Shown: one piece after another, positions 1-8,185 of the stretch
Layout: each line of letters starts with the position of its first letter
Position numbering within the stretch: the stretch's first letter is position 1
Program-made: the position numbers and the translations under genes
The notes under the pieces: generated by a model
What the model was told of the DNA's origin: nothing
Databases searched by the model: none
The model's input: the letters and a program-made list of their open reading frames with translations, nothing else
From: Paracoccus contaminans
GTDB lineage: Bacteria; Pseudomonadota; Alphaproteobacteria; Rhodobacterales; Rhodobacteraceae
Direction of reading: 5' to 3'
NCBI RefSeq assembly: GCF_002105555.1
Contig: NZ_CP020612.1
Coordinates: 2,844,001-2,908,000 of the forward strand
Length of the DNA stretch: 64,000 nucleotides

Positions 1-1
1 A

Positions 2-1393
2 GCCTGGCGCGATGCGGCCAGACCGCTGGCCGCCCACCGGGTGCCCGCCGCCGAGGTGGACTGGACGTTCGAGGGCGCGGCCGCGCCCCTGCTGTTCGAC
101 AGCGCGCCGCTGCCCCCCGGAACGGGGCGCGCGGTTGCTGTCCCGCGCGGGTTTCTTGAACTGGCGCAGCGGGTCGTCCTGCACCGCGATGCTGCGGGGG
201 CCTCGCTGCTCTATGCCGCGCTGCTGGCGCTGCAGGATCGGCGCGGGCTGCTGGCGGATGAGGCCGATCCGCTGGTGCGGCGCCTTGGGGCGCTGGACAA
301 GGCGGTGGCCCGCGACATCCACAAGATGCGCGCCTTTGTCCGCTTTCGCGAGTTGCCCGCCGCCGGGCCGCGCCGCCGCTTTGCCGCCTGGTTCGAGCCC
401 GACCACCGCATCATCGAGGCGAATACGGGTTTCTTCTGCCGCCGCTTTGCCGACATGGACTGGGCGATCCACACGCCTGATCTGTCGGCCCTGTGGCAGG
501 ATGGGCAGTTGTCCCTTGCCCCCGGCGCCCCCCGGCCCGATCTGCCCGACGACGCGGCCGAGGTGCTGTGGGCGACCTATTTCGCCAACATCTTCAACCC
601 CGCGCGGATCAAGCTGGGCTCGATGCGCCAGCACATGCCGAAGAAATACTGGAAGAACATGCCCGAAACGGGCCAGATCCCGGCGATGCTGAACGCAGCC
701 GAAGGGCGGGTGCGGGCCATGCAGGAGGCCGCCGCGACGGATGCGCCCCTGCGCGCCGCCGCGATCACCGACCGCTATCGCGCCGCCATGCCGCGCCCGC
801 CGGCGCAGATCGAAAGCCTGGCCGATGCGCGGGCCGCCTGCGCCCTCTGCACGCGCTGCGATCTGTGCCATGCCGCGACGCAGAGCGTCTTTGGCGAGGG
901 GCCGGAGGATGCGCCGCTGATGATCGTGGGCGAGCAGCCGGGCGATCACGAAGACCTGGCCGGCCGCCCCTTTGTCGGCCCCGCCGGGCAGGTTCTTGAC
1001 CGCGCGATGGCCGATGCCGGGCTGGACCGCGCCGGCGCCTGGATGACGAACGCGGTCAAGCACTTCAAGTTTGTCCCGCGCGGCAAGCGCCGCCTGCACC
1101 AAAACCCCGATGCAGGCGAGATCGCGGCCTGCCGCTGGTGGCTTGATCTGGAACGGCAATTCGTCCGGCCAAGGCTGACCATCGCGTTGGGGGCAAGCGC
1201 CGCGCGGGCGCTGACTGGCAAGGGCAACGGGCTGACCGCGCGACGGGGGCGGGTCGAGCAGACCCCGTCCGGTCCGGTGCTGATTTCCTGGCATCCCTCG
1301 CTGATCCTGCGCCGCTCCGATCCGGCCGCCGCCGAGCAGGCTTTGGCCGAGCTGACAGAGGATCTGCGCTTGGTCAGCCAGATGCTGGGCTGA
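2..1393 (+). CDS. UdgX-type uracil-DNA-binding protein with N-terminal DUF4130 domain (5' partial)
   Basis: The reading frame is open from base 2, so the true start lies upstream of the window. The first two-thirds matches the DUF4130 (TIGR03915) DNA-metabolism family. The last third is a uracil-DNA glycosylase fold of the UdgX type. Visible motifs are a cysteine cluster CALCTRCDLC (about 840-870) likely to hold an Fe-S cluster, GEQPGD (about 930-947), PFVGPAG (about 967-987), the UdgX loop KRRLHQ (about 1086-1103) and HPS (about 1291-1299). In characterised UdgX proteins the His of this loop links covalently to the sugar left after uracil removal, giving a tight suicide complex in DNA repair. 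DUF4130 proteins usually pair with a radical-SAM partner (TIGR03916); that gene may lie just upstream, which cannot be seen here. Confidence 0.85.
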   Translation, partial: AWRDAARPLAAHRVPAAEVDWTFEGAAAPLLFDSAPLPPGTGRAVAVPRGFLELAQRVVLHRDAAGASLLYAALLALQDRRGLLADEADPLVRRLGALDKAVARDIHKMRAFVRFRELPAAGPRRRFAAWFEPDHRIIEANTGFFCRRFADMDWAIHTPDLSALWQDGQLSLAPGAPRPDLPDDAAEVLWATYFANIFNPARIKLGSMRQHMPKKYWKNMPETGQIPAMLNAAEGRVRAMQEAAATDAPLRAAAITDRYRAAMPRPPAQIESLADARAACALCTRCDLCHAATQSVFGEGPEDAPLMIVGEQPGDHEDLAGRPFVGPAGQVLDRAMADAGLDRAGAWMTNAVKHFKFVPRGKRRLHQNPDAGEIAACRWWLDLERQFVRPRLTIALGASAARALTGKGNGLTARRGRVEQTPSGPVLISWHPSLILRRSDPAAAEQALAELTEDLRLVSQMLG

Positions 1394-1529
1394 AGGGCAA
1401 GGCAGCGCCTGCCGGCAGCCATGCCAGGGATGCGGCTGCGGCAATGAGCGCGGCACTGCCCCTTGCGCCGCCATCCGCATCTGCGGCCCTGCGCCAGCGC
1501 GGCACCCGTTGAAACGGGCTGCGCATTTC

Positions 1530-1543
1530 GTTAGGTAGCTAAC
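1530..1543. promoter_or_regulatory. Palindromic MarR-type operator upstream of the efflux operon
   Basis: GTTAG-GTAG-CTAAC is a perfect inverted repeat with 5-bp arms and a 4-bp centre. It lies 19 bases upstream of the preferred regulator start. A possible -35 TTGAAA sits at 1509-1514, so the palindrome would cover the -10 region and block transcription when bound. Autoregulation by the adjacent MarR protein is inferred from position and from how this family usually works. Confidence 0.5.
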
Positions 1544-1562
1544 CAACTATCCGGTGCCCGCC

Positions 1563-1973
1563 ATGATCTTCAGCCGCCTTTCCCCGTTGCTGCGCGCCAT
1601 GCACGCCTATTATGATGCCCATGCCAAAGGCGGGTTGACCTATGCCCAGGCGCGTGTGCTGGCCGCTGCGCTTGCCTGTCCCGGCGCAACTCAGGTGGAG
1701 CTTGCCGATGAGACCCGGATCGAGCCGCCTACGATGAAGCGCCATCTTGACGCCCTTGAACGCGCCGGATTGATCCGGCGCGGTTCCGTGGACGGCGACC
1801 GGCGCAAGCGGGCGGTGATGGCGACCCCTGCCGGCGAGGCGCTGGACCTGCTGCGGCTGCGCGACCAGCTTGAGGCGGTGTCGGTGCGGGGAATCGACCC
1901 CGGCGATCTGGCCATTACCGCCGCCGTCCTGCAGCGGATGGAGGAGAACCTGCGCGGGGGACCGGGTAAATGA
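1563..1973 (+). CDS. MarR-family transcriptional regulator
   Basis: A protein of about 136 residues with a winged helix-turn-helix. The recognition segment reads TQVELADETRIEPPTMKRHL (about 1690-1749), and the wing follows with GSVDGDRRKRAV (about 1783-1818). MarR proteins are dimeric repressors released by small aromatic compounds or drugs. The gene overlaps the downstream efflux permease by four bases (ATGA), so the two are probably translationally coupled, and the regulator most likely controls this efflux operon through the palindrome just upstream. A GTG at 1554 in the same frame would add three residues. I see no clear Shine-Dalgarno for either start, so a leaderless transcript is possible. 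Confidence 0.85.
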   Translation: MIFSRLSPLLRAMHAYYDAHAKGGLTYAQARVLAAALACPGATQVELADETRIEPPTMKRHLDALERAGLIRRGSVDGDRRKRAVMATPAGEALDLLRLRDQLEAVSVRGIDPGDLAITAAVLQRMEENLRGGPGK

Positions 1974-3676
1974 ACAAGGCGCGCGCCGCGACCGCCCGGC
2001 CCGGCGAGGGGGCTGCCCCTCCCCCGGCCCAGGCCCAGGCCCCGGCCCAGGCCCCGGCGCCTGCCGCCGGCGCCGCTGCGGCTGCACAGGCGCCCGCAAT
2101 GGCGCGGCACCGGATTGCGGCCTATATGGCGACATCCATGTTCATCGCGCTGACGCAGGGGCTGGCCCAGGGCTGGACATCGGCGGTGCTGGGGCAGATT
2201 GCCGGACAGATCGGGGCGACCACCACACAGGCAAGCTGGCTCGTCGTCGCCTTCATGATCCCCAAGACGGCGCTGCCGATCCTGCTGATCAAGATCCGCA
2301 CCCAGTATGGCCTGCGCCGCTTTACCGAAATCGGCATCCTTGCCCATGTGCTGGTCACGATCCTGAGCCTGTTCAGCCAGGATCTGCGATCGGCGATCAC
2401 CGTGCAGGTGCTGGCGGGGATCACCTCGGCCCCGCTGTCCACGCTGGCGTTTCTATACATGCTCGAAGGGCTGTCGCCGCAGATGAAGATGCGCCTGGGC
2501 CTGCCCCTTGTGCTGACCTTCATCATGGTGGGCAGCCCGCTGGCCCGCGCGCTGGCGCCCCTGCTGATGGGGGACGGCGACTGGCAGGTGCTTCACCTGG
2601 TCAGCCTGGGAATGGCGCTTGCCTCGCTGGCGCTGGTGTTCCTGCTGCCGCTGAACCCGATGCCGCGCCAGAACGTGATCGCCCCGCTGGATCTGGTCAG
2701 CTTCGTGCTGATCGCCATCGGCGTTGGCGGGCTGACGGCGGCCTTCACACAGGGGCCGACCTACTGGTGGACCGAGGCGAGCTGGACGGGCATTCTCATG
2801 GCCTGCGCGGTTGCGGCGCTTGCGGCCGCCGCGGCGATCGAGCTGAACCGCAGCGCCCCGCTGATCGATATCCGCTGGCTGCTGACCGCGCCCGTGCTGC
2901 ACCTGACGGGCGCGCTGCTGCTGTTCCGCCTGCTGCTGTCCGAGCAGGCGGCGGGCGCGCCGCGGATGTTCCAGGCCTTGGGCCTGTCGCCTGACCAGAT
3001 GGTGCCGCTGTTCGCCGCCATAGTTGCGGCATCCATGCTGGGGGGGATGGCCTGTTCCCTTGTCATCAAGCCGGGCCGGGAATCGCAGATCCACCTGGCA
3101 GCCTTGCTGCTGATCGCCGCCGGGGCCTATCTGGACAGCCACTCGACCATCGACACGCGGCCGGCGCAGCTGATCGCCAGCCAGTCGCTGATCGCCTTTG
3201 CCGGGGCGCTGTTCCTGCCGCCGGCCATGATGGCCGGGCTGCTGCAGGCGCTGTCCAAGGGGCCGAACTACATCTTGTCGTTCATCATCGTGTTCCTGAC
3301 GACGCAGGCCATCGGCGGCACGCTGGGCAGCGGCATCTTCACCACCTTCATCAACACCCGGCAGGCTTATCACCTGCATGCGCTTTCCGATCAGCTGTCC
3401 CAGACATCCTGGACGGTGCAGGCAGCCATCGGCCAGCGGGTGCAGGCCCTGGCCGCCTCGATACCCGACAGCGCGGCGCGGCGCGCCCAGGCCGTCTCGC
3501 AGATCGCGCAGGAGGCGTCGCAGCAGGCCTATGTCCTGGCCTACAACGACGCCTTCCTTGCAACCTTCCTGGGGGCCTGCGGCGCGATCGCGCTGCTGCT
3601 CCTTCACTGGACGCGTGACCACCTGGCGGGTTCCGCGGCCGTCAAACCCGTTCCCCCACCGGCAAGCTCCTCATGA
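1970..3676 (+). CDS. DHA2-type MFS multidrug efflux permease, EmrB-like
   Basis: A 568-residue inner-membrane protein with many hydrophobic segments and the long extracytoplasmic loop near the C-terminus (about 3345-3540) that is typical of EmrB/QacA (14-helix) exporters. It probably drives proton-coupled drug export together with the HlyD-family adaptor encoded immediately downstream. It overlaps the regulator upstream and the adaptor downstream by four bases each, giving a marR-emrB-emrA operon. An unusual feature is a Pro/Ala/Gln-rich N-terminal extension of about 45 residues before the first helix, encoded by short CCGGCCCAGGC-like repeats at about 2024-2064. No outer-membrane TolC partner is encoded nearby. 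The substrate cannot be read from the sequence. Confidence 0.88.
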   Translation: MNKARAATARPGEGAAPPPAQAQAPAQAPAPAAGAAAAAQAPAMARHRIAAYMATSMFIALTQGLAQGWTSAVLGQIAGQIGATTTQASWLVVAFMIPKTALPILLIKIRTQYGLRRFTEIGILAHVLVTILSLFSQDLRSAITVQVLAGITSAPLSTLAFLYMLEGLSPQMKMRLGLPLVLTFIMVGSPLARALAPLLMGDGDWQVLHLVSLGMALASLALVFLLPLNPMPRQNVIAPLDLVSFVLIAIGVGGLTAAFTQGPTYWWTEASWTGILMACAVAALAAAAAIELNRSAPLIDIRWLLTAPVLHLTGALLLFRLLLSEQAAGAPRMFQALGLSPDQMVPLFAAIVAASMLGGMACSLVIKPGRESQIHLAALLLIAAGAYLDSHSTIDTRPAQLIASQSLIAFAGALFLPPAMMAGLLQALSKGPNYILSFIIVFLTTQAIGGTLGSGIFTTFINTRQAYHLHALSDQLSQTSWTVQAAIGQRVQALAASIPDSAARRAQAVSQIAQEASQQAYVLAYNDAFLATFLGACGAIALLLLHWTRDHLAGSAAVKPVPPPASSS

Positions 3677-4701
3677 ATCGCAAGATCCTCTCCACCATCA
3701 TCGTCGCCGCGATCGGCGTCGTGGGCGTCCTGGTGATCCTTTACGCCTGGCATCTGCCCCCGTTCGAGGCGGCCGTGCCCGCAACCGAGAACGCCTATGT
3801 CCGCGGCCGGATTACGTCGCTTGCGCCGCAGGTCGCGGGCTATGTCGCCGTGGTCGAGGTCACGGATTTCCAGACGGTCCACAAGGGGGACGTGATCGTC
3901 CGCCTCGATGACCGCCAGCCGCGCCAAAGGGTGGAACAGGCGCGCGCCTCTCTCGCAGGCGCGCAAGCGGCGCTGGCGATCGGGGAACAGTCGGTCGTAT
4001 CGGCCGAGGCGGTCGTGGGCGCGCGCGAGGCGGCGCTGATCTCGGCCCGTGCCGCGGCCGATACGGCGCAATCCACGGCGGACCGCACCTCGGCCCTGCG
4101 CAAGCGGGGCATCGCGGCGGAAAGCACCGCCGAGGCCTCGGGCGCGGCACTGAGCCAAGCCCAGGCCGGCGTTGCGCAGGCGCAGGCGGCGCTGGCCACC
4201 GCGAAAGAGGATGTGCGCAGCGCCCGCGTGGCCCTGGATGCAAGGCGCGCCGATATCGCGGCCGCGCAGGCGGCGGTTGAACTGGCCGCCATCGATCTGG
4301 AAAATACCGTCATCCGCGCGCCCGAGGATGGCCGCCTTGGCCAGATCGGCGCGCGCAAGGGCCAGTATGTCACGGCCGGCAGCGCGCTGGCGGCGCTGGT
4401 CGGTCCCGATGTGTGGGTCATCGCCAACTTCAAGGAAACCAGTTTGCACGGAATGCGGCTGGGCCAGGTCGCCCGGTTCACGGTGGATGCGATGCAGCAC
4501 CGTGAATTCACCGGCCGGGTCGAGGCGTTTTCCCCCGCGACCGCGTCCGAATTCAGCCTGATCAATGCCACCAACGCGACCGGTAATTTCACCAAGGTGG
4601 CCCAGCGCCTGCCGGTCCGCATCTCGATCGATCCGGGGCAGGAAATGTCGGAATATCTGCGCCCCGGCATGTCGGTCGTCGTCCGCGTGGACGTGCCCTG
4701 A
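3673..4701 (+). CDS. HlyD/EmrA-family periplasmic adaptor of the efflux pump
   Basis: A 342-residue membrane-fusion protein. It has an N-terminal anchor helix (residues about 7-28), a first biotinyl-lipoyl-like half around RITSLAPQVAGYVAVVEV, an Ala-rich coiled-coil hairpin (about 3950-4290), the second half-motif ENTVIRAPEDGRLG (about 4300-4341), and a beta-barrel domain with the family sequence VWVIANFKETSLHGMRLGQ. It would bridge the EmrB-like permease to an outer-membrane channel. The ATG lies inside the preceding stop region (ATGA overlap), so it is translated with the permease. Organisation and family agree well; the exported compounds are unknown. Confidence 0.9.
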   Translation: MNRKILSTIIVAAIGVVGVLVILYAWHLPPFEAAVPATENAYVRGRITSLAPQVAGYVAVVEVTDFQTVHKGDVIVRLDDRQPRQRVEQARASLAGAQAALAIGEQSVVSAEAVVGAREAALISARAAADTAQSTADRTSALRKRGIAAESTAEASGAALSQAQAGVAQAQAALATAKEDVRSARVALDARRADIAAAQAAVELAAIDLENTVIRAPEDGRLGQIGARKGQYVTAGSALAALVGPDVWVIANFKETSLHGMRLGQVARFTVDAMQHREFTGRVEAFSPATASEFSLINATNATGNFTKVAQRLPVRISIDPGQEMSEYLRPGMSVVVRVDVP

Positions 4702-5008
4702 AGGGAACAGGCGGCAAGGCCGGCTGGACCGGCCTGCGAAAAGGCACCCCCGGCGCGCGGCCGCCAGGGCGGATGCGGGGCGCTGTCCCCGGCCCGCAGC
4801 GCGCCGCGCCGGGGCGACGCCCGCCCGCCGAGCGGCAAGGGCGGCGCCAAGGCACCGCCCGCTGTCCTGGCCCGCTGTCCTGCAACCGGGTAGCGCGAAG
4901 GCCTTGCAGGGCACCGCCCCCGTCATGATATGCCGCACCGGCGGCCCTGTCCCTGCCATGGGCCGGGGCGCCTTCCGTCCCGCTGTTCCATCACGCCCGA
5001 GGCTTGCC
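4702..5008. other. Intergenic stretch after the efflux operon
   Basis: There is no convincing gene in these 307 bases. An inverted repeat AGGCCGG-CTGGA-CCGGCCT at 4717-4735 lies just after the adaptor stop and could act as a hairpin at the end of the efflux transcript, but no run of T follows it. The rest is GC-rich sequence in which I see no promoter clear enough to claim. Confidence 0.4.
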
Positions 5009-5371
5009 ATGCATGACCATCCGCCCGGCTGCGGCTGCTGCCCTTCCGGCCCCGGCTTGACTGACCCGCATGCGGCGCGGGCCGAGGGGCAGGTTTCGCT
5101 GACCCTCCGCCTCATGTGCCGGGACATGGCCGAGATGATGGCGGTGCTGGATCACGCCCCTGCCCATGTCGAGGCAAGCCGGGCCGAACCGGGCTGCCTG
5201 CAGTTTGACCTGCGACAGACAGACGAGCCCCTGGTGTTCGACATTGCCGAACGCTTTGCCGATATCGAGGCCTATCGCCTCCACCAGGCCCGCACCCGCG
5301 CCAGCGATTGGGGCAAGGCCACCGCCAGCATCGCCCGCGCGCAATACGACCGCCGCGGGGTGACGGACTAG
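5009..5371 (+). CDS. Antibiotic biosynthesis monooxygenase (ABM) domain protein
   Basis: About 120 residues. The core matches the ABM (ferredoxin-like, dimeric) family: EASRAEPGCLQFDLRQTDEP followed by VFDIAERFADIEAY and HQARTRASDW. Family members include cofactor-free monooxygenases such as YgiN, but many have no known substrate, so the reaction cannot be stated. The ATG at 5009 was chosen because upstream sequence in this frame shows no family similarity. The N-terminus is odd: the first 16 residues read MHDHPPGCGCCPSGPG, with two His and three Cys that suggest metal binding. The gene appears to stand alone. Confidence 0.75.
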   Translation: MHDHPPGCGCCPSGPGLTDPHAARAEGQVSLTLRLMCRDMAEMMAVLDHAPAHVEASRAEPGCLQFDLRQTDEPLVFDIAERFADIEAYRLHQARTRASDWGKATASIARAQYDRRGVTD

Positions 5372-5472
5372 GCACGGGCGGCCCCATCATCGCGGGGCCA
5401 TGGTCCTCGCCATGCCTGCCCGCCCCTGTCCCGCCCTGGCGGCTGCAAACGCCCTGCCGCCGGTCTGCCGGC

Positions 5473-6423
5473 CTATCCGGCCTTGGGCGGTTCCATGTCG
5501 GGCAGCCGGGCGCGCACGCGCTTGATGCGGCGTGCATCGGCGTCAATGATCTCGAACTGCACGCCGCTGTCGTCGGTCACAATCTCACCCTGGGCAGGGA
5601 CGCGGCCAGCGAGCATGAAGATCAGGCCGCCCAGCGTGTCGATTTCTTCCTCGTAGATCCCTGAGACGAGCTTGACGCCGATTTCCTGTTCCACCTGCGC
5701 GATGGGCGCGCGCGACAGGATCAGCCACTGGCCGGGCCGTTCCTTGACCCACAGCCCTTCCTCGCCTTCGTCATGTTCATCGTCGATGGCGCCGATGACC
5801 TGTTCGACCAGATCCTCGAGCGTCACCAGCCCGTCCACGCCGCCATATTCGTCGATGACCAGCGCCATGTGGATGCGCTTTTGCTGCATCTGCTGGAGCA
5901 GCGCGCCGATCGGCATGGACCCCGGCACATACAGCAGCGGCCTGAGCAGCGGGCGCAGCGCGAATCGCGGCACCGGGCCCTTGGCCGCAAAGCCGTGCTT
6001 CATCGCCAGATCCTTGAACAGCACAAGGCCCAGCGGCTGGTCCAGATCACCCCGGAACACCGGCAGGCGCGAATAGCCGTGCTCGCGGAACACCTCGACC
6101 AGCTCAGGCAGACTGACCGTCACCGGCACGGCAACGATGTCGGTCTTGGTCACCGCGACATCATCGACCGTCTTGCGCCGCAGGTTGAGGATCGAGGGTG
6201 CGGCGGCGGATGTCGCGGCCTCCATCATCGAATCGGGGGGCTCGTCGTCGCCTGCCGCACCCGCCGGGGCCAGGCTTTTCAGGATGCGCCCCAGAAAGCC
6301 GCGCAAAAGGGGCAGATCGCGTCCCTCGCTGCCGGTGCCATCGGCCCAACTGGCAGGGGGCTGGACCGCAGCGGGATCGGCGGCCTGATCGGCCCCGCGG
6401 CGTGTCTGTGATTCGTTCGTCAC
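5473..6423 (-). CDS. CorC-type CBS-domain protein (hemolysin family, without DUF21)
   Basis: A 316-residue soluble protein with a tandem CBS (Bateman) pair and a C-terminal CorC_HlyC transporter-associated domain. Characteristic runs are GYSRLPVFRGDLDQPLGLVL, MALVIDEYGGVDGLVTLEDL and YEEEIDTLGGLIF. It lacks the N-terminal DUF21 membrane domain, which makes it the short CorC form. CorC is linked to Mg2+/Co2+ homeostasis, and its gene regularly follows phoH and ybeY in proteobacteria, as here. The start overlaps the ybeY stop by four bases, so it is the last gene of a three-gene operon. Confidence 0.9.
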   Translation of the reverse strand: MTNESQTRRGADQAADPAAVQPPASWADGTGSEGRDLPLLRGFLGRILKSLAPAGAAGDDEPPDSMMEAATSAAAPSILNLRRKTVDDVAVTKTDIVAVPVTVSLPELVEVFREHGYSRLPVFRGDLDQPLGLVLFKDLAMKHGFAAKGPVPRFALRPLLRPLLYVPGSMPIGALLQQMQQKRIHMALVIDEYGGVDGLVTLEDLVEQVIGAIDDEHDEGEEGLWVKERPGQWLILSRAPIAQVEQEIGVKLVSGIYEEEIDTLGGLIFMLAGRVPAQGEIVTDDSGVQFEIIDADARRIKRVRARLPDMEPPKAG

Positions 6424-6947
6424 GATCGGATCTCGCGATAGGGATCGGGGATGCCCAGCCCGGCAAGGATCGAACGCTCGGCATCCTCCATGGTCTCGGC
6501 GTCGGCGTCGGCTTCGTGGTCATAACCGGCCAGATGCAGGATCGCGTGAACCACAAGATGCGTGACGTGATCGGCAAAGGGCTTTCCCTGCGCGGCGGCT
6601 TCGGCCGCGCAGGTGTCATAGCTGATCGCGATGTCGCCCAGCTCGCCCTCGGGCGGGACAGGGACGGCGCCCGGCGGGCGGGGGGGCGGCTCGACCGCGG
6701 GCCAACTGAGCACATTGGTCGGGCGCGGCTTGCCGCGGAAATGTTCGTTCAGGGCGCTGATGCGGGCATCGTCGCAGCCCATGACGACGATCTCGACCGG
6801 GTCGATGCCAAGATGCCTGACCGTGGCCTGCGCCGCCCGCGCGGCGATGCCGCCCAGATCGGCGTCAAGCCAGCGTTCATCCTCGATCACCAGATCGACA
6901 GGGTCCGAGACAGTCCCCAAGCCGGCGGAGGCGGGCGGCATGGTCAT
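6420..6947 (-). CDS. ybeY: Endoribonuclease YbeY, 16S rRNA 3'-end maturation
   Basis: 175 residues, the usual length for YbeY. The zinc-binding signature appears as HLVVHAILHLAGYDH (about 6510-6554 on the minus strand), where the conserved histidines hold the catalytic metal. The preceding segment around FRGKPRPTNVLSWP is also typical. YbeY trims the 16S rRNA 3' end and takes part in ribosome quality control. It overlaps phoH upstream and corC downstream by four bases each, so all three are probably co-translated. Confidence 0.95.
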   Translation of the reverse strand: MTMPPASAGLGTVSDPVDLVIEDERWLDADLGGIAARAAQATVRHLGIDPVEIVVMGCDDARISALNEHFRGKPRPTNVLSWPAVEPPPRPPGAVPVPPEGELGDIAISYDTCAAEAAAQGKPFADHVTHLVVHAILHLAGYDHEADADAETMEDAERSILAGLGIPDPYREIRS

Positions 6948-8098
6948 TGCGGCGCCTCGGGGCCGGGGGCAGCCCGGTCCTGCCCCGGCGCGGCCCCCTG
7001 CGTTGCGCCCCCCGCTGCGCTGGCCTCGCGCCCATGGGCCGCCTCGCCCGCGGCGTCATAGGCGTGGATGATCCGGGCGACCAGCGGGTGGCGCACCACG
7101 TCGGACGCGGTGAAATAGCTGAACGAGATGCCGGGCACGCCGGCAAGGATGCGTTCCGCATCGCGCAGGCCCGACTGCACGCCGCGCGGCAGGTCCACCT
7201 GCGTCCGGTCCCCCGTGACGACCATGCGCGAGCCTTCGCCCAGACGGGTCAGGAACATCTTCATCTGCATGGTGGTGGCGTTCTGCGCCTCGTCCAGCAC
7301 GACAAAGGCGTTCGACAGGGTGCGCCCGCGCATGAAGGCGAGCGGCGCGATCTCGATGCGTTTTTCCTCGATCAGCTTCTGCATCTGCTTGGCGGGCAGA
7401 AAATCGTTCAGCGCATCATACAGCGGCTGCATGTAGGGATCGACCTTGTCCTTCATGTCGCCCGGCAGAAAGCCCAGCCGCTCGCCCGCCTCGACCGCGG
7501 GGCGCGACAGGACGATCCTGTCCACATGTCCGCCGATCAGCATGGTCACGCCCACGGCGACGGCCAGATAGGTCTTGCCCGTGCCCGCCGGGCCGATGCC
7601 GAAGGCCAGCTCGTTGGCAAACAGGGCGCGGACATAATCCTTCTGCGCCTCGGTGCGCGGCTCGACCGCCTTCTTGCGGGTGCGCAGCTCGATCGGCCCG
7701 TGGCGGAACATCTCAAGCTGCTCGGCGGGGCTGGCGGCCACCGTTTCGGGCTGAAGGCCCATCCGCAGCGCCGCATCGACCTCGGCCAGCTCGACCGGGC
7801 GGCCCTGTTCCAGCCTGCCGTAAAGACCGCGCAGAATGCGGGCGGCATCCTCCTGGGCCTCGGCCGGGCCGACAACCGCCAGCAGGTTCCCGCGCCGCAG
7901 GACATGGACGCCCATGGCCTGCTCGATCCGCGCAAGATGGCGATCATGGGGACCGCAGAGTGCGATCAGAAGGCGGTTGTCGGGAAATTCCAGCAATGTC
8001 TCGCCAGCGGCACCGGCAGAGGAGGAGGCGGAGGATGTCGTCGGGCTGAGAGCCAAGGAAGCGGATTCCTTTCGGGTGGGTTCGGTTCCATGTTGCAA
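6944..8098 (-). CDS. phoH: PhoH-like ATPase
   Basis: About 384 residues. An N-terminal KH-like segment is followed by the P-loop ATPase core: Walker A GPAGTGKTYLAVA (about 7565-7600) and Walker B VVLDEAQNATTMQ (about 7270-7310). PhoH proteins have RNA-linked ATPase/helicase-like roles and are almost always adjacent to ybeY, as here. The earliest start in this frame is TTG at 8098; there is no in-frame ATG before the conserved part, so the exact N-terminus is uncertain by up to about 30 residues. The C-terminus ends in a Gly/Ala/Pro-rich tail. First gene of the phoH-ybeY-corC operon. Confidence 0.92.
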   Translation of the reverse strand: MQHGTEPTRKESASLALSPTTSSASSSAGAAGETLLEFPDNRLLIALCGPHDRHLARIEQAMGVHVLRRGNLLAVVGPAEAQEDAARILRGLYGRLEQGRPVELAEVDAALRMGLQPETVAASPAEQLEMFRHGPIELRTRKKAVEPRTEAQKDYVRALFANELAFGIGPAGTGKTYLAVAVGVTMLIGGHVDRIVLSRPAVEAGERLGFLPGDMKDKVDPYMQPLYDALNDFLPAKQMQKLIEEKRIEIAPLAFMRGRTLSNAFVVLDEAQNATTMQMKMFLTRLGEGSRMVVTGDRTQVDLPRGVQSGLRDAERILAGVPGISFSYFTASDVVRHPLVARIIHAYDAAGEAAHGREASAAGGATQGAAPGQDRAAPGPEAPQ

Positions 8099-8185
8099 GC
8101 GTGGGGGCCGATGGCAAGCAAGGCGCGCATGCGTCAGGCCCTTTGAGGCTGCAGGGGAACGCCGCGCCTGCCCCCGCCGTTCCGG

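Noticed and set aside
3604..5127. A 507-codon antisense frame over the HlyD gene
   Set aside because: Translation is repetitive Arg/Gly-rich without motifs; it overlaps a clear adaptor gene.
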